Positions 19,732 through 27,755 of a stretch of 64,000 nt of DNA are shown one piece after another. Positions within the stretch are counted from its first letter, which is position 1. Every line of letters starts with the position of its first letter. The notes beneath the pieces are model-generated. The model was given only the letters and a program-made list of their open reading frames with translations, was not told the origin of the DNA and did no database searches. The position numbers were made by a program, and so were the translations under genes. This stretch comes from Leclercia adecarboxylata (GTDB taxonomy: Bacteria > Pseudomonadota > Gammaproteobacteria > Enterobacterales > Enterobacteriaceae): NCBI RefSeq assembly GCF_006171285.1, contig NZ_CP040889.1, positions 1,736,001 through 1,800,000 on the forward strand, given 5' to 3'.

Positions 19732-19747
19732 GGTGAAGCACTTCACA
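19732..19747 (-). promoter_or_regulatory. CRP-type operator upstream of the TRAP operon
   Basis: On the minus strand TGTGA-N6-TCACC matches nine of ten conserved positions of the CRP consensus, and the core GTGAAG/CTTCAC is a perfect dyad. It lies 90 bases before the dctP start. A weak -10 (TAGTTT) at class II distance is possible. No gene for a specific regulator lies next to the operon. Confidence 0.6.
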
Positions 19748-19796
19748 AAAAGCGCTAAAAAATGAAATGGTGGTTTAAATTTGTGGCGGCGGTCAT

Positions 19797-19864
19797 GCCG
19801 GGTGGCGGCTGCGCCTACCCCCGGCCTACACGTAGGCCCGTGCAAGCGAAGCGCCGCCGGGCAA
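19797..19864. repeat. Inverted pair of REP units
   Basis: Two REP units in opposite orientation (19797-19829 and 19832-19864) lie between the tusA end and the TRAP promoter region. With the three-unit BIME at 16711-16844 they bracket the TRAP operon. Confidence 0.82.
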
Positions 19865-19871
19865 AATGGCA

Positions 19872-20114
19872 TTAGCCTTTGCGGATAAGATACCGATACG
19901 GCAGCGACGCGGTCTCCTGCGCCAGCAGCTCATGTTCCATAAAGGTACAGAAGCCGGGAATATCGCGGGTGGTAGCCGGATCGTCGGCAATAATTAACAG
20001 CGTTTCGCCGGTTTGCATCGTGCGCACGGTTTTGCGCACCATCATGACGGGTTCCGGGCAGCGCAGGCCCTGGGCATCAAGGGTGTGGTCCGGGTGGGTT
20101 AACAGATCGGTCAT
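19872..20114 (-). CDS. tusA: Sulfur carrier protein TusA
   Basis: Small cytoplasmic sulfur carrier that receives persulfide sulfur from IscS and passes it to TusBCD-TusE-MnmA for 2-thiouridine formation in tRNA; it also affects molybdenum cofactor and iron-sulfur balance. The 80-residue protein has the active cysteine in GLRCPEPVM (Cys19). I chose the ATG at 20114 because MTDLL matches E. coli TusA (81 residues); an in-frame start 57 bases upstream gives an unsupported extension. In E. coli it lies directly after zntA; here the TRAP operon separates them. Confidence 0.95.
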   Translation of the reverse strand: MTDLLTHPDHTLDAQGLRCPEPVMMVRKTVRTMQTGETLLIIADDPATTRDIPGFCTFMEHELLAQETASLPYRYLIRKG

Positions 20115-20240
20115 CGTCGTCTCGTCCAGATAAAAACGGCAGTAGTTTACGCCCCGGACCGGGCAATGCAAACCAGGTTAACGATTGCGTAAAAATTAGC
20201 CGTTGCAAAGCATAGTGAAAGCAGTATGATGCGGCGGTTT

Positions 20241-20278
20241 TATTGGGTTCCCTCACCCCAAATTTTTAATCAAAAAGG
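20241..20278 (+). promoter_or_regulatory. Candidate preQ1-I riboswitch in the yhhQ leader
   Basis: Directly before yhhQ is a small H-type pseudoknot candidate. P1 pairs TTGGG (20243-20247) with CCCAA (20257-20261); the loop has TTCCCTCAC; an AT-rich tail ends in AAAAAGG, whose GG (20277-20278) can pair with the loop CC (P2). The layout and the TCACCCC segment resemble the small class I preQ1 aptamers known from other bacteria. AAGG is also the yhhQ ribosome site, seven bases before the ATG, so ligand-stabilised P2 would block translation. YhhQ imports preQ0, a queuosine precursor, so feedback by preQ1 makes sense. Assignment is by eye. Confidence 0.72.
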
Positions 20279-20285
20279 TCACAAT

Positions 20286-20951
20286 ATGACGCAGTTCTCT
20301 CAATCGCAGCGCGTAAAAGCGTTGTTCTGGCTTTCGCTTTTTCATCTGCTGGTGATCACCTCCAGTAACTACCTTGTGCAGCTCCCGATCTCCATTTTTG
20401 GTTTTCATACCACCTGGGGCGCGTTCAGTTTCCCGTTTATCTTCCTCGCGACCGACCTCACCGTCCGTATCTTTGGCGCACCTCTGGCCCGACGCATTAT
20501 TTTTGCCGTCATGCTGCCGGCGCTGTTTGTCTCGTACGTGATCTCCTCGCTGTTCTACATGGGAAGCTGGCAGGGCTTCGGGGCGCTGGCGCACTTTAAC
20601 CTGTTTGTCGCCCGTATCGCCGCCGCCAGCTTTATGGCCTACGCGCTGGGGCAGATCCTCGACGTGCATGTGTTTAACCGCCTGCGCCAGAACCATCGCT
20701 GGTGGATGGCACCGACCGCCTCCACGCTGTTTGGCAACGTCAGCGATACGCTGGCCTTCTTCTTTATCGCTTTCTGGCGTAGCCCGGATGCCTTTATGGC
20801 CGAACACTGGATGGAAATCGCGCTGGTGGATTACGCCTTCAAGGTGCTTATCAGCCTGGTCTTCTTCCTGCCGATGTACGGCGTGCTGCTGAATATGTTG
20901 CTGAAAAGATTCGCGGATAAATCTGAAATCTCAGCATTGCGGGCAGGTTAA
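20286..20951 (+). CDS. yhhQ: 7-cyano-7-deazaguanine (preQ0) transporter YhhQ
   Basis: Inner-membrane importer of preQ0, used for salvage in queuosine tRNA modification. The 221 residues equal E. coli YhhQ and give about six TM segments, with the COG1738 core FPFIFLATDLTVRIFGAPLARRIIF (shown by its ATDLTVRIFG motif) and a conserved NVSDTLAFFF segment. I chose the ATG at 20286, preceded by AAAAAGG; an in-frame ATG 60 bases upstream would lie before the candidate riboswitch and extend the protein without family support. Confidence 0.95.
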   Translation: MTQFSQSQRVKALFWLSLFHLLVITSSNYLVQLPISIFGFHTTWGAFSFPFIFLATDLTVRIFGAPLARRIIFAVMLPALFVSYVISSLFYMGSWQGFGALAHFNLFVARIAAASFMAYALGQILDVHVFNRLRQNHRWWMAPTASTLFGNVSDTLAFFFIAFWRSPDAFMAEHWMEIALVDYAFKVLISLVFFLPMYGVLLNMLLKRFADKSEISALRAG

Positions 20952-21023
20952 GGGTTCCCCTGAACAGTTGTGTTAAGATGAGCAGATGCGCCGTTATGGC
21001 CGTTTATCGAAAGGAAGAATTCA

Positions 21024-21581
21024 ATGCGCAATCTGGTTAAATATGTCGGGATTGGCCTGCTGGTGATGGGGCTTGCTGCTTGTGACAACAGCGACACCAA
21101 AACGCCTGCTCAGGGTGCGTCTGCTGAAAGCAATGCCACGGGTCAGCCGGTCAGCCTGATGGATGGCAAACTCAGCTTCTCGCTGCCTGCGGATATGACC
21201 GATCAGAGCGGCAAGCTGGGCACCCAGTCGAATAACATGCACGTCTACTCCGATGCCACCGGGCAAAAAGCGGTGATTGTGATCGTCGGCGACGACACCA
21301 GCGAAGACCTGGGCGTGCTGGCGAAACGTCTGGAAGATCAGCAGCGCAGCCGCGACCCGCAGCTGCAGGTGGTCACCAACAAAACCATCGAGCTGAAAGG
21401 CCACAACCTGCAGCAGCTGGACAGCATCATCTCTGCCAAAGGCCAGACCGCCTACTCTTCCGTGGTGCTGGGAAAAGTGGACAACAAGCTGCTGACCCTG
21501 CAGATCACGCTGCCTGCTGACGATCAGCAGAAAGCGCAGACCGCCGCAGAGAACATCATCAATACCCTCGTGATTCAGTAA
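21024..21581 (+). CDS. dcrB: Lipoprotein DcrB
   Basis: Envelope lipoprotein of 185 residues, same length as E. coli DcrB, needed there for phage C1 and C6 infection and linked to lipoprotein maturation and envelope stability. A lipobox LAAC ends the signal peptide (Cys20), followed by a Ser/Thr/Ala-rich linker and a compact alpha/beta domain with [10 protein letters not shown] and [17 protein letters not shown] strands. Asp at position +2 after Cys (CDNS) suggests retention in the inner membrane. It follows yhhQ by 72 bases with its own AAAGGAAG ribosome site. Confidence 0.94.
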   Translation: MRNLVKYVGIGLLVMGLAACDNSDTKTPAQGASAESNATGQPVSLMDGKLSFSLPADMTDQSGKLGTQSNNMHVYSDATGQKAVIVIVGDDTSEDLGVLAKRLEDQQRSRDPQLQVVTNKTIELKGHNLQQLDSIISAKGQTAYSSVVLGKVDNKLLTLQITLPADDQQKAQTAAENIINTLVIQ

Positions 21582-21585
21582 GTTA

Positions 21586-22791
21586 TCACGATGAAATGGC
21601 CTCCTCCGGAGGCCATTTTTTTAGCCGCCACGTCAGCAGTAACGCCACCGCCACCAGCCCCGCCGCTGCCAGATAGATAACCGGCACGCCGGCCCACGCC
21701 ATTACCAGCCCGGCCAGCGGCCCGGTGATCCCCAGCGACATATCCATAAACACCGTATAGGTCGCCAGCGCCGCGCCCTGATTCTGCTGCGGCACGGCCT
21801 TTACCGCCACCACGCCCAGCGCCGGGAAGACCAGCGAGAAACCTGCCCCGGCGAGGAACACCCCGATCCGCGCCACCCACGGCTCCCCGGCGATGCCGGT
21901 CAGCAGCAAGCCGATAATCTCGACGCCAAAGCAGATCATCGCCACATTCAGCCCGCCCAGCCGGTTGATGCCGTTCGGGAACAGCAGACGCGTACCGACG
22001 AAGGCGCAGCTAAACAGGGTCAGCGCAAAGGCCGCCCCGTCCCAGCCTTTATCGGCGTAGAACAGCGTAATGAAGGTGGCGATCACCCCAAAGCCCGCCG
22101 AGCCGAGGGCCAGCGCCATACCGTAGGGCCAGACGCGCCCCAGCACCGCGCGAAACGGCATCGGCTTGCCCTTGCTGGCTTTGACTTTCGGGCGCGGCAG
22201 GGCGAACAATATCGCCAGCAGCGCTACCCCCATGATGGTCAGCGCCAGCCCGTTCAGGCCGGTGTAGCGATAGCAAAGCACGCCCAGCGGGGCCCCCATC
22301 GCCATCGCCCCGTAGGTGACAATCCCGTTCCAGGAGATCACCCGCTCGATGTGCGAGGCTCCCACCACGCCCACGCCCCACAGGGTGGAGCCGGTGCCGG
22401 CAAGGCTCTGCCCGACGCCTAAAATCACCCGACCAAAACAGAGCAACGCAAGGCTCACCACCGGCCAGCCGCTGGTGAGTCCGGCGAGAAAATAGCTCAC
22501 CCCACTGAGGAAGCAGCCGCACAGCCCCAGCACCACGATGCTTTTTGGCCCGAACAGATCGGCATAGCGCCCGGCATAGGGGCGGCTTAGCAGGGTGGCG
22601 AAGTATTGCAGGCTGATTACCAGGCCCGCCCAGAAGGCGCTAAAGCCCATGATGTCATGCACATAGCCCGGCAGGACGGCCAGCGGCAGGCCGATGGTCA
22701 GGTAGCTGGCAAAGTTGAAAATAACGACGGAAACAATACGCAGGTTGAGGCGTAATCCACTCAGTGCCGGTTCGGCGGCAGGTTCGGGCAT
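21586..22791 (-). CDS. yhhS: MFS efflux transporter YhhS
   Basis: Major facilitator protein of 401 residues with about 12 TM segments, orthologous to E. coli YhhS (405 residues), whose overproduction confers glyphosate resistance and which is grouped with arabinose exporters. The motif A loop is in RPYAGRYADLFGPKS between TM2 and TM3, and a motif C-like GVGQSLAGTGSTLWG is present. I chose the ATG at 22791, where MPEPAAEPALSGLRLNL matches E. coli. The natural substrate is not known. Convergent with dcrB and divergent from yhhT. Confidence 0.93.
   Translation of the reverse strand: MPEPAAEPALSGLRLNLRIVSVVIFNFASYLTIGLPLAVLPGYVHDIMGFSAFWAGLVISLQYFATLLSRPYAGRYADLFGPKSIVVLGLCGCFLSGVSYFLAGLTSGWPVVSLALLCFGRVILGVGQSLAGTGSTLWGVGVVGASHIERVISWNGIVTYGAMAMGAPLGVLCYRYTGLNGLALTIMGVALLAILFALPRPKVKASKGKPMPFRAVLGRVWPYGMALALGSAGFGVIATFITLFYADKGWDGAAFALTLFSCAFVGTRLLFPNGINRLGGLNVAMICFGVEIIGLLLTGIAGEPWVARIGVFLAGAGFSLVFPALGVVAVKAVPQQNQGAALATYTVFMDMSLGITGPLAGLVMAWAGVPVIYLAAAGLVAVALLLTWRLKKWPPEEAISS
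21594..21622. terminator. Bidirectional terminator of dcrB, inside the yhhS 3' end
   Basis: The stem AAATGGCCTCC / GGAGGCCATTT with a three-base loop is followed by a T run on the plus strand and by a shorter one on the minus strand. It starts 12 bases after the dcrB stop. Because yhhS ends at 21586, the stem lies within the last codons of yhhS, encoding its KKWPPEEAI tail, so one sequence is both coding DNA and terminator. Confidence 0.85.
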
Positions 22792-22933
22792 CAGGTTCAC
22801 CAGAATTTTTACAACAGTGTTTCACTATTACCATGCCAGGGGCAGAAATGCAGCAGTGACTTTAAGAATAACAGCGTCAGCCGAAGCGCCGCGCGCGCAC
22901 TACACTTATGAGCATCTTATAAGAGGAAAAACC

Positions 22934-24007
22934 ATGATCATCACACCACCCGATAAAACGGGTCTTCCGCCCACTGATAAAGCGGGTCTCCATATTTTGA
23001 TGAAGCTGGCCTGTCTGGTCATCATCCTGGCAGGCATTCACGCCGCAGCAGATATTCTCGTACAGCTCTTGCTGGCGCTCTTTTTCGCCATCGTCCTTAA
23101 CCCTCTCGTCACCTGGTTTTTGCGCCGGGGGGTGAGCCGTCCTGTCGCCATCACCATTGTGGTGCTGGTGATGCTGATTGGCCTGACGGCGCTGTTTGGG
23201 GTGCTGGCGGCCTCGCTCAATGAATTTGCCGCCATGCTGCCGAAATACAACAAAGAGCTGACGCGCAAGATTGTCGATCTGCAGCAGATGTTCCCGTTCC
23301 TCAACCTGCATATCTCCCCGGAGCGCATGCTGAGACGGATGGACTCGGAAAAGGTGATGACCTTTGCCACGGCGCTGATGACCCAGCTGTCCGGGGCGAT
23401 GGCCAGCATCCTGCTGCTGGTGATGACCGTGGTGTTTATGCTGTTTGAAGTGCGCCACGTGCCGTACAAAATGCGTTTCGCCCTCAATAATCCGCAGATC
23501 CATATCGCCGGTTTACACCGCGCGCTGAAGGGCGTTTCCCACTATCTGGCGCTGAAAACGCTGTTAAGCCTGTGGACCGGGGCCATCGTCTGGCTGGGGC
23601 TGGCGCTGCTGGGGGTACAGTTTGCCCTGATGTGGGGCGTGCTGGCCTTCCTGCTGAACTATGTTCCCAACATCGGGGCGGTGATTTCCGCCGTGCCGCC
23701 GATGATCCAGGCGTTTCTGTTTAACGGTTTTTACGAATGCATGATGGTGGGCGCGCTGTTCCTGGTGGTCCACATGGTGCTGGGCAATATCGTCGAGCCG
23801 CGCATGATGGGCCACCGGCTGGGGATGTCCACCCTGGTGGTATTTCTGTCGTTATTGATCTGGGGCTGGTTACTCGGTCCGGTAGGAATGTTACTGTCCG
23901 TGCCGCTCACCAGCGTCTGTAAGATCTGGATGGAGACCACCAAGGGCGGGAGCAAACTGGCGATCCTGCTCGGGCCAGGCAGACCGAAAAGCAGGCTACC
24001 GGGATAA
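22934..24007 (+). CDS. yhhT: AI-2E family transporter YhhT
   Basis: Inner-membrane protein of the AI-2 exporter (UPF0118) family, 357 residues compared with 349 in E. coli YhhT; the extra residues are at the N-terminus (a repeated PPDKTG/PTDKAG stretch). About eight TM segments flank a central soluble region (NKELTRKIVDLQQMFPFLNL). The C-terminal part MGHRLGMSTLVVFLSLLIWG is typical of the family. The substrate is not established. I chose the ATG at 22934 after AAGAGGAAA. The first gene of the aryl polyene cluster starts five bases after its stop, so read-through into that cluster is likely. Confidence 0.92.
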   Translation: MIITPPDKTGLPPTDKAGLHILMKLACLVIILAGIHAAADILVQLLLALFFAIVLNPLVTWFLRRGVSRPVAITIVVLVMLIGLTALFGVLAASLNEFAAMLPKYNKELTRKIVDLQQMFPFLNLHISPERMLRRMDSEKVMTFATALMTQLSGAMASILLLVMTVVFMLFEVRHVPYKMRFALNNPQIHIAGLHRALKGVSHYLALKTLLSLWTGAIVWLGLALLGVQFALMWGVLAFLLNYVPNIGAVISAVPPMIQAFLFNGFYECMMVGALFLVVHMVLGNIVEPRMMGHRLGMSTLVVFLSLLIWGWLLGPVGMLLSVPLTSVCKIWMETTKGGSKLAILLGPGRPKSRLPG

Positions 24008-24012
24008 CATTC

Positions 24013-25074
24013 ATGTACGAAAAAGACAGCCTCAGCGCGCTTGAGGCTATCACTGAAGCGCAACGTATCGCCTTTGCCCCGATGCTGTTCCAGACCGCGC
24101 TCTGCCTGCGTAATTCCGGGGTACTCGCCTGGCTGGACCAACAGGGCCAGCGCGGCGCGACGCTTGAGGAGATCGTGGCCAACAGCACCCTCGGCGACTA
24201 TGGCGTCGGGGTTCTGCTGGATATGGGGTTAAGCGGGCGGATAGTGACCCACAGCGACGGCCGCTACTATCTGGCGAAAATCGGCCACTATCTGCTGCAC
24301 GACAGCATGACCCGCGTAAACATGGATTTCACCCAGGACGTTTGCTACCAGGGGCTGTTTCACCTTGCCGATTCCCTGAAAGCGGAGAGACCGGCGGGGC
24401 TTGCGGTCTTTGGCGACTGGCCGACCATTTATCCGGCGCTCTCTGCCCTGCCCGACCAGGCGCGACGGAGCTGGTTTGCGTTCGATCACTTCTATTCCGA
24501 CGGCGCATTCGACGCCGCGTTGCCCCTTATATTCGCAAGCAAGCCGACAAAATTGTACGATGTCGGCGGCAATACGGGTAAATGGGCGCTACGCTGCTGT
24601 AGATACGATGAAAATGTCGCCGTTACGCTGCTCGATCTGCCGCAGCAAATTGCACTGGCCCAGGAAAATATCGCAAAAGCAGGATTATCTCATCGTATTG
24701 GGTTCCATCCTGTCGATATGCTTAGCGACGCTGCTCTGCCGGATGACGCTGATGTCTGGTGGATGAGCCAGTTTCTGGACTGCTTCTCTCCCGATCAGAT
24801 TGTGACCCTGCTGAGCAACGTGGCGAAGGTGATGAAGCCGGGTGCCCGCCTGTGCATCCTGGAACCGTTCTGGGATGCGCAACGATTCGAAGCGGCCGCC
24901 TTCAGCCTGAACGCCACCTCGCTCTATTTCACCTGCATGGCGAACGGCAACAGCCGTTTTTACAGCGCAGAGAAATTTTATCACTATCTGGAACAAGCAG
25001 GATTCCGGGTAGAAGAGCGGCATGACAATCTCGGAGTGGGCCACACCCTGTTGATTTGCCAGAAAAATGACTAA
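24013..25074 (+). CDS. apeB: Aryl polyene cluster SAM-dependent methyltransferase
   Basis: Class I methyltransferase of 353 residues built like dimeric aryl O-methyltransferases: a helical dimerisation/winged-helix part (1-150), then the Rossmann part with the SAM motif LYDVGGNTGKWAL, DLPQQIALAQENI, and MKPGARLCILEPFW. In aryl polyene clusters this gene is thought to methylate the phenolic head group; E. coli aryl polyene has a 3-methyl-4-hydroxyphenyl head, so C-methylation is possible despite the O-methyltransferase fold. It starts five bases after yhhT. Base composition is uneven: the 3' half is clearly poorer in GC than the 5' half. Symbol assigned by gene order. Confidence 0.8.
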   Translation: MYEKDSLSALEAITEAQRIAFAPMLFQTALCLRNSGVLAWLDQQGQRGATLEEIVANSTLGDYGVGVLLDMGLSGRIVTHSDGRYYLAKIGHYLLHDSMTRVNMDFTQDVCYQGLFHLADSLKAERPAGLAVFGDWPTIYPALSALPDQARRSWFAFDHFYSDGAFDAALPLIFASKPTKLYDVGGNTGKWALRCCRYDENVAVTLLDLPQQIALAQENIAKAGLSHRIGFHPVDMLSDAALPDDADVWWMSQFLDCFSPDQIVTLLSNVAKVMKPGARLCILEPFWDAQRFEAAAFSLNATSLYFTCMANGNSRFYSAEKFYHYLEQAGFRVEERHDNLGVGHTLLICQKND

Positions 25075-25132
25075 TAACGCCGCCTGATCCTGGCGGCGCT
25101 ACCGGATGACGGGTTTTCGCGGACGCGCGCAG

Positions 25133-25855
25133 ATGAAATTTGCACTTAACATTCTCGACTGGCAAGCCAGAGCGCCAGGCCTTTGTGATGCCAGTCAGTG
25201 GCAGGCATGGTCACAGGGTCTGCACGCCATCGATCCTGCTGCGCCGCAGGCCAAACTGTCCGAACTGCCGATGATGACCGCCCGCCGCCTGAGCTCGGGC
25301 AGCAAGCTGGCGGTGGAGTGCGGGATGGCGATGGTGAGAAAGCACGCCATCGACGCCGTGGTCTACACCAGCCGTCATGGCGAGCTGGAGCGTAACTATC
25401 GTCTCCTGCATGCCCTGGCGACCGGGCAGGATGTCTCCCCCACCGACTTCGCCATGTCGGTGCACAACTCCGCGGTGGGCAATCTCACCATCGCCGCGCG
25501 TCAGCCGATTGTCTCCTCGTCGCTCTCCGCCGGCATGGACACCTTCCAGCAGGGGCTGTGCGAGGTGCTGAGCCTGCTGCATGCCGGGTATAAGCGGGTG
25601 TTGATGGTGGATTTCGACGGCGCCCTGCCCGACTTTTACCGCCCTTCGCTTCCAGAGCAGATGCCCGCCTGGCCCTATGCCCTGGCGCTGGTTATCGAGG
25701 CCGGTAACGACCTGTGCTGCGAAACCCGCCCTGCCCGCTGCGACGAAGAGCTCCCCCTGCCGCAGAGCCTGCTGTTCCTGCGCCACTACCTGGGTGACGA
25801 TGCGCAGTTTGCGGTGCCTGGCGAGCGCCTGCGGTGGCAGTGGACGCGGGCATGA
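25133..25855 (+). CDS. apeC: Beta-ketoacyl synthase-like chain length factor
   Basis: Short ketosynthase-like protein (240 residues) related to the N-terminal half of KS proteins. Recognisable parts are LSSGSKLAVECGMAMVRKHAIDAVVYTSRHGE and AMSVHNSAVGNLTIAAR; where a true KS has its cysteine this protein has VSSSLSAGMD, so it should be inactive in condensation. It fits the chain length factor that pairs with the catalytic ApeO. I chose the ATG at 25133 (MKFALNILDW); an ATG 27 bases upstream is also possible. The 58-base gap before it holds a GCCGCC/GGCGGC hairpin without a T run. Symbol by gene order. Confidence 0.8.
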   Translation: MKFALNILDWQARAPGLCDASQWQAWSQGLHAIDPAAPQAKLSELPMMTARRLSSGSKLAVECGMAMVRKHAIDAVVYTSRHGELERNYRLLHALATGQDVSPTDFAMSVHNSAVGNLTIAARQPIVSSSLSAGMDTFQQGLCEVLSLLHAGYKRVLMVDFDGALPDFYRPSLPEQMPAWPYALALVIEAGNDLCCETRPARCDEELPLPQSLLFLRHYLGDDAQFAVPGERLRWQWTRA

Positions 25856-26673
25856 ACGCTGTCCGGGCGGCGCTGAGCCGCGGCTGGCGGCTGGTGATGA
25901 CCGGTCTGTGCTTCGTGCTGTTTGGCGTGGGCGGGCTGCTGCTGTCCCTGGTGTGGTTCAACCTGCTGAACCTGGTCCAGCGGGATCGCGCCCGTCGTCG
26001 TCGCCTCGCCCGACGCAGCATTGCCGCCAGCTTCCGGACGTTTTTAACCGTGGCGCGCGCGCTCGGCGTGCTGGATTACCGCTTCGACAATCTCGACGTG
26101 CTGCGCCAGGAGCGCGGCTGTCTGGTGGTGGCGAACCATCCGACGCTGATCGACTACGTGCTTATCGCCTCGGTGATGCCGGAAACCGACTGCCTGGTGA
26201 AAGGCGCCCTGCTGCGCAACCCCTTTCTCAGCGGGGCGATCCGGGCGGCGGATTACCTGATCAACAGCGAGGCCGACACGCTTCTGAGCGCCTGTCAGCA
26301 GCGGCTGAGCCAGGGCGACACCCTGCTGATCTTCCCGGAAGGGACGCGCACGCAGGCGGGAAAAGCCATTACCCTGCAGCGCGGCGCGGCGAACATTGCG
26401 GTGCGGTGCGCCAGCGACCTGCGGCTGGTGCTGATCCACTGCAGCGAGCATCTGCTCGATAAACAGAGCCGGTGGTATGACATACCGCCGAACAAACCCT
26501 TTTTCACGGTCGATGTCCGTGAGCGGGTGAATATTAATGATTTTTACGATGCAGCAGTTCAGGAGCCCGCTCTGGCGGCCAGACAGCTCAACCGGCACCT
26601 GCAGCATCGCTTAACAGCCGGTCTTCAATCTTTGTCAGGAATTAATGATGCAAGCGCTCTACCTGGAAATTAA
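25852..26673 (+). CDS. apeD: Lysophosphatidate-type acyltransferase of the aryl polyene cluster
   Basis: PlsC-like acyltransferase, 273 residues. An N-terminal hydrophobic segment (LVMTGLCFVLFGVGGLLLSLVW, given here by its first motif) anchors it to the inner membrane; the catalytic NHPTLID (His96) and the substrate motif FPEGTRT are both intact. It probably transfers an acyl or polyene chain onto a lipid acceptor during aryl polyene lipid assembly. The start overlaps the apeC stop (ATGA); an in-frame ATG 18 bases earlier is less likely. The 3' end overlaps the first acyl carrier protein gene. Symbol by gene order. Confidence 0.82.
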   Translation: MNAVRAALSRGWRLVMTGLCFVLFGVGGLLLSLVWFNLLNLVQRDRARRRRLARRSIAASFRTFLTVARALGVLDYRFDNLDVLRQERGCLVVANHPTLIDYVLIASVMPETDCLVKGALLRNPFLSGAIRAADYLINSEADTLLSACQQRLSQGDTLLIFPEGTRTQAGKAITLQRGAANIAVRCASDLRLVLIHCSEHLLDKQSRWYDIPPNKPFFTVDVRERVNINDFYDAAVQEPALAARQLNRHLQHRLTAGLQSLSGINDASALPGN

Positions 26674-26905
26674 AAATCTTATTATTACGACCCTGAATCT
26701 GGACGAATTGACCGCAGAGGATATCGATACGGATGCCCCGTTGTTTGGCGATGGGTTGGGGCTCGACTCGATCGATGCCCTTGAACTGGGTCTGGCGGTA
26801 AAAAACCAGTACGGCGTGGTGTTATCTGCCGAAAGCGAAGAGATGCGTCAGCACTTCTATTCCGTTGCCACCCTGGCCTCTTTCATTACTGCCCAACGCG
26901 CCTGA
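26648..26905 (+). CDS. apeE: Acyl carrier protein 1 of the aryl polyene cluster
   Basis: Acyl carrier protein of 85 residues with the phosphopantetheine site GLGLDSIDALEL (Ser41). It would carry either starter or growing chain after activation by AcpT. The start region reads AGGAATTAATGATG: I chose the second ATG (26648), seven bases from the AGGA; the first (26645) adds one Met. It overlaps the apeD end by 26 bases. The acidic profile typical of ACPs (LDELTAEDIDTDAPLFGD) is present. Symbol by gene order. Confidence 0.85.
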   Translation: MQALYLEIKNLIITTLNLDELTAEDIDTDAPLFGDGLGLDSIDALELGLAVKNQYGVVLSAESEEMRQHFYSVATLASFITAQRA

Positions 26906-26918
26906 GATTGAACTGAAC

Positions 26919-27173
26919 ATGACGACTGAACAAAAATCCGTTTATCAGGAAGTGACCTCCCTGCTGATCACCCTGTTTGAAGTTGCGCCCGATGACATCA
27001 CCCCTGAGGCGCGCCTGTACGAAGATCTTGAGCTGGACAGCATCGACGCCGTCGACATGGTAGTGCATCTGCAGAAGCGCACCGGTGCCCGCATCAAACC
27101 GGAAACCTTCAAGTCGGTGCGTACCGTGCAGGACGTGGTGGATGCGGTAGAAAAACTGCTGCGCGAAGCCTGA
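26919..27173 (+). CDS. apeF: Acyl carrier protein 2 of the aryl polyene cluster
   Basis: Second acyl carrier protein, 84 residues, phosphopantetheine site LELDSIDAVDM (Ser41). The two carriers are clearly different (about 25-30 percent identity by eye), so they probably serve different steps, for example starter loading against elongation. I chose the ATG at 26919 (MTTEQKSVYQEV), 13 bases after the apeE stop; in-frame codons upstream would overlap apeE. Symbol by gene order. Confidence 0.86.
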   Translation: MTTEQKSVYQEVTSLLITLFEVAPDDITPEARLYEDLELDSIDAVDMVVHLQKRTGARIKPETFKSVRTVQDVVDAVEKLLREA

Positions 27174-27179
27174 TACCTC

Positions 27180-27755
27180 ATGCGTGGCGGCAAGTCATTT
27201 CCGGCGATCCCGCTGCTGACGGGGCTGATGCTGCTCGGCTGGCCCTTTCTGGTGGGCTTTGGGCTGACGCACAACAACCTGCACTGGCTGTTGCCGCTGA
27301 TGGCCATCCTGCTGCTGTGCCGTTTTTACCAGGCGCGGCGCAACGCCGGGCCGCTGCGCTATGTGATCCAGAGCGTGGCGCTGGTGGGTATCGCCCTGTG
27401 CGCGGCCAGCTACCTGCTGAAGGCGCACCACTGGCTGCTGCTCTATCCGGTGGTGGTGAACCTCGCGATGCTGGCGGTGTTTGGCGGCTCGCTGTGGACG
27501 GCGATGCCGCTGGTCGAGCGGCTGGCGCGCCTGCGTGAACCCAACTTACCCCCTGCCGGGGTGCGCTATACCCGCGTTGTGACCCGGGTATGGTGCGGCT
27601 TTTTCATCTTTAACGGCAGCGTGGCGCTGTTCACCGTATTGCACGGGGATATGCGGCTCTGGACGCTGTGGAACGGCATGATCGCCTACATCCTGATGGG
27701 AACCTTAATGGCATGCGAGTGGCTGGTACGTCAGCGGATCAAAAAAGATGCATAA
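27180..27755 (+). CDS. apeG: COG4648-type membrane protein of the aryl polyene cluster
   Basis: Integral membrane protein of 191 residues with about five TM segments (first in LLTGLMLLGWPFLVGFGL). It belongs to a family found next to acyl carrier proteins in aryl polyene clusters; its biochemical role is unknown to me. The C-terminus is basic (RQRIKKDA), suggesting a cytoplasmic tail. It starts six bases after apeF and overlaps apeH by eight bases. Symbol by gene order. Confidence 0.78.
   Translation: MRGGKSFPAIPLLTGLMLLGWPFLVGFGLTHNNLHWLLPLMAILLLCRFYQARRNAGPLRYVIQSVALVGIALCAASYLLKAHHWLLLYPVVVNLAMLAVFGGSLWTAMPLVERLARLREPNLPPAGVRYTRVVTRVWCGFFIFNGSVALFTVLHGDMRLWTLWNGMIAYILMGTLMACEWLVRQRIKKDA

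Noticed and set aside
25078..25100. Hairpin GCCGCC/GGCGGC before apeC as a terminator
   Set aside because: No T run follows on the plus strand, and the genes on both sides belong to one pathway.
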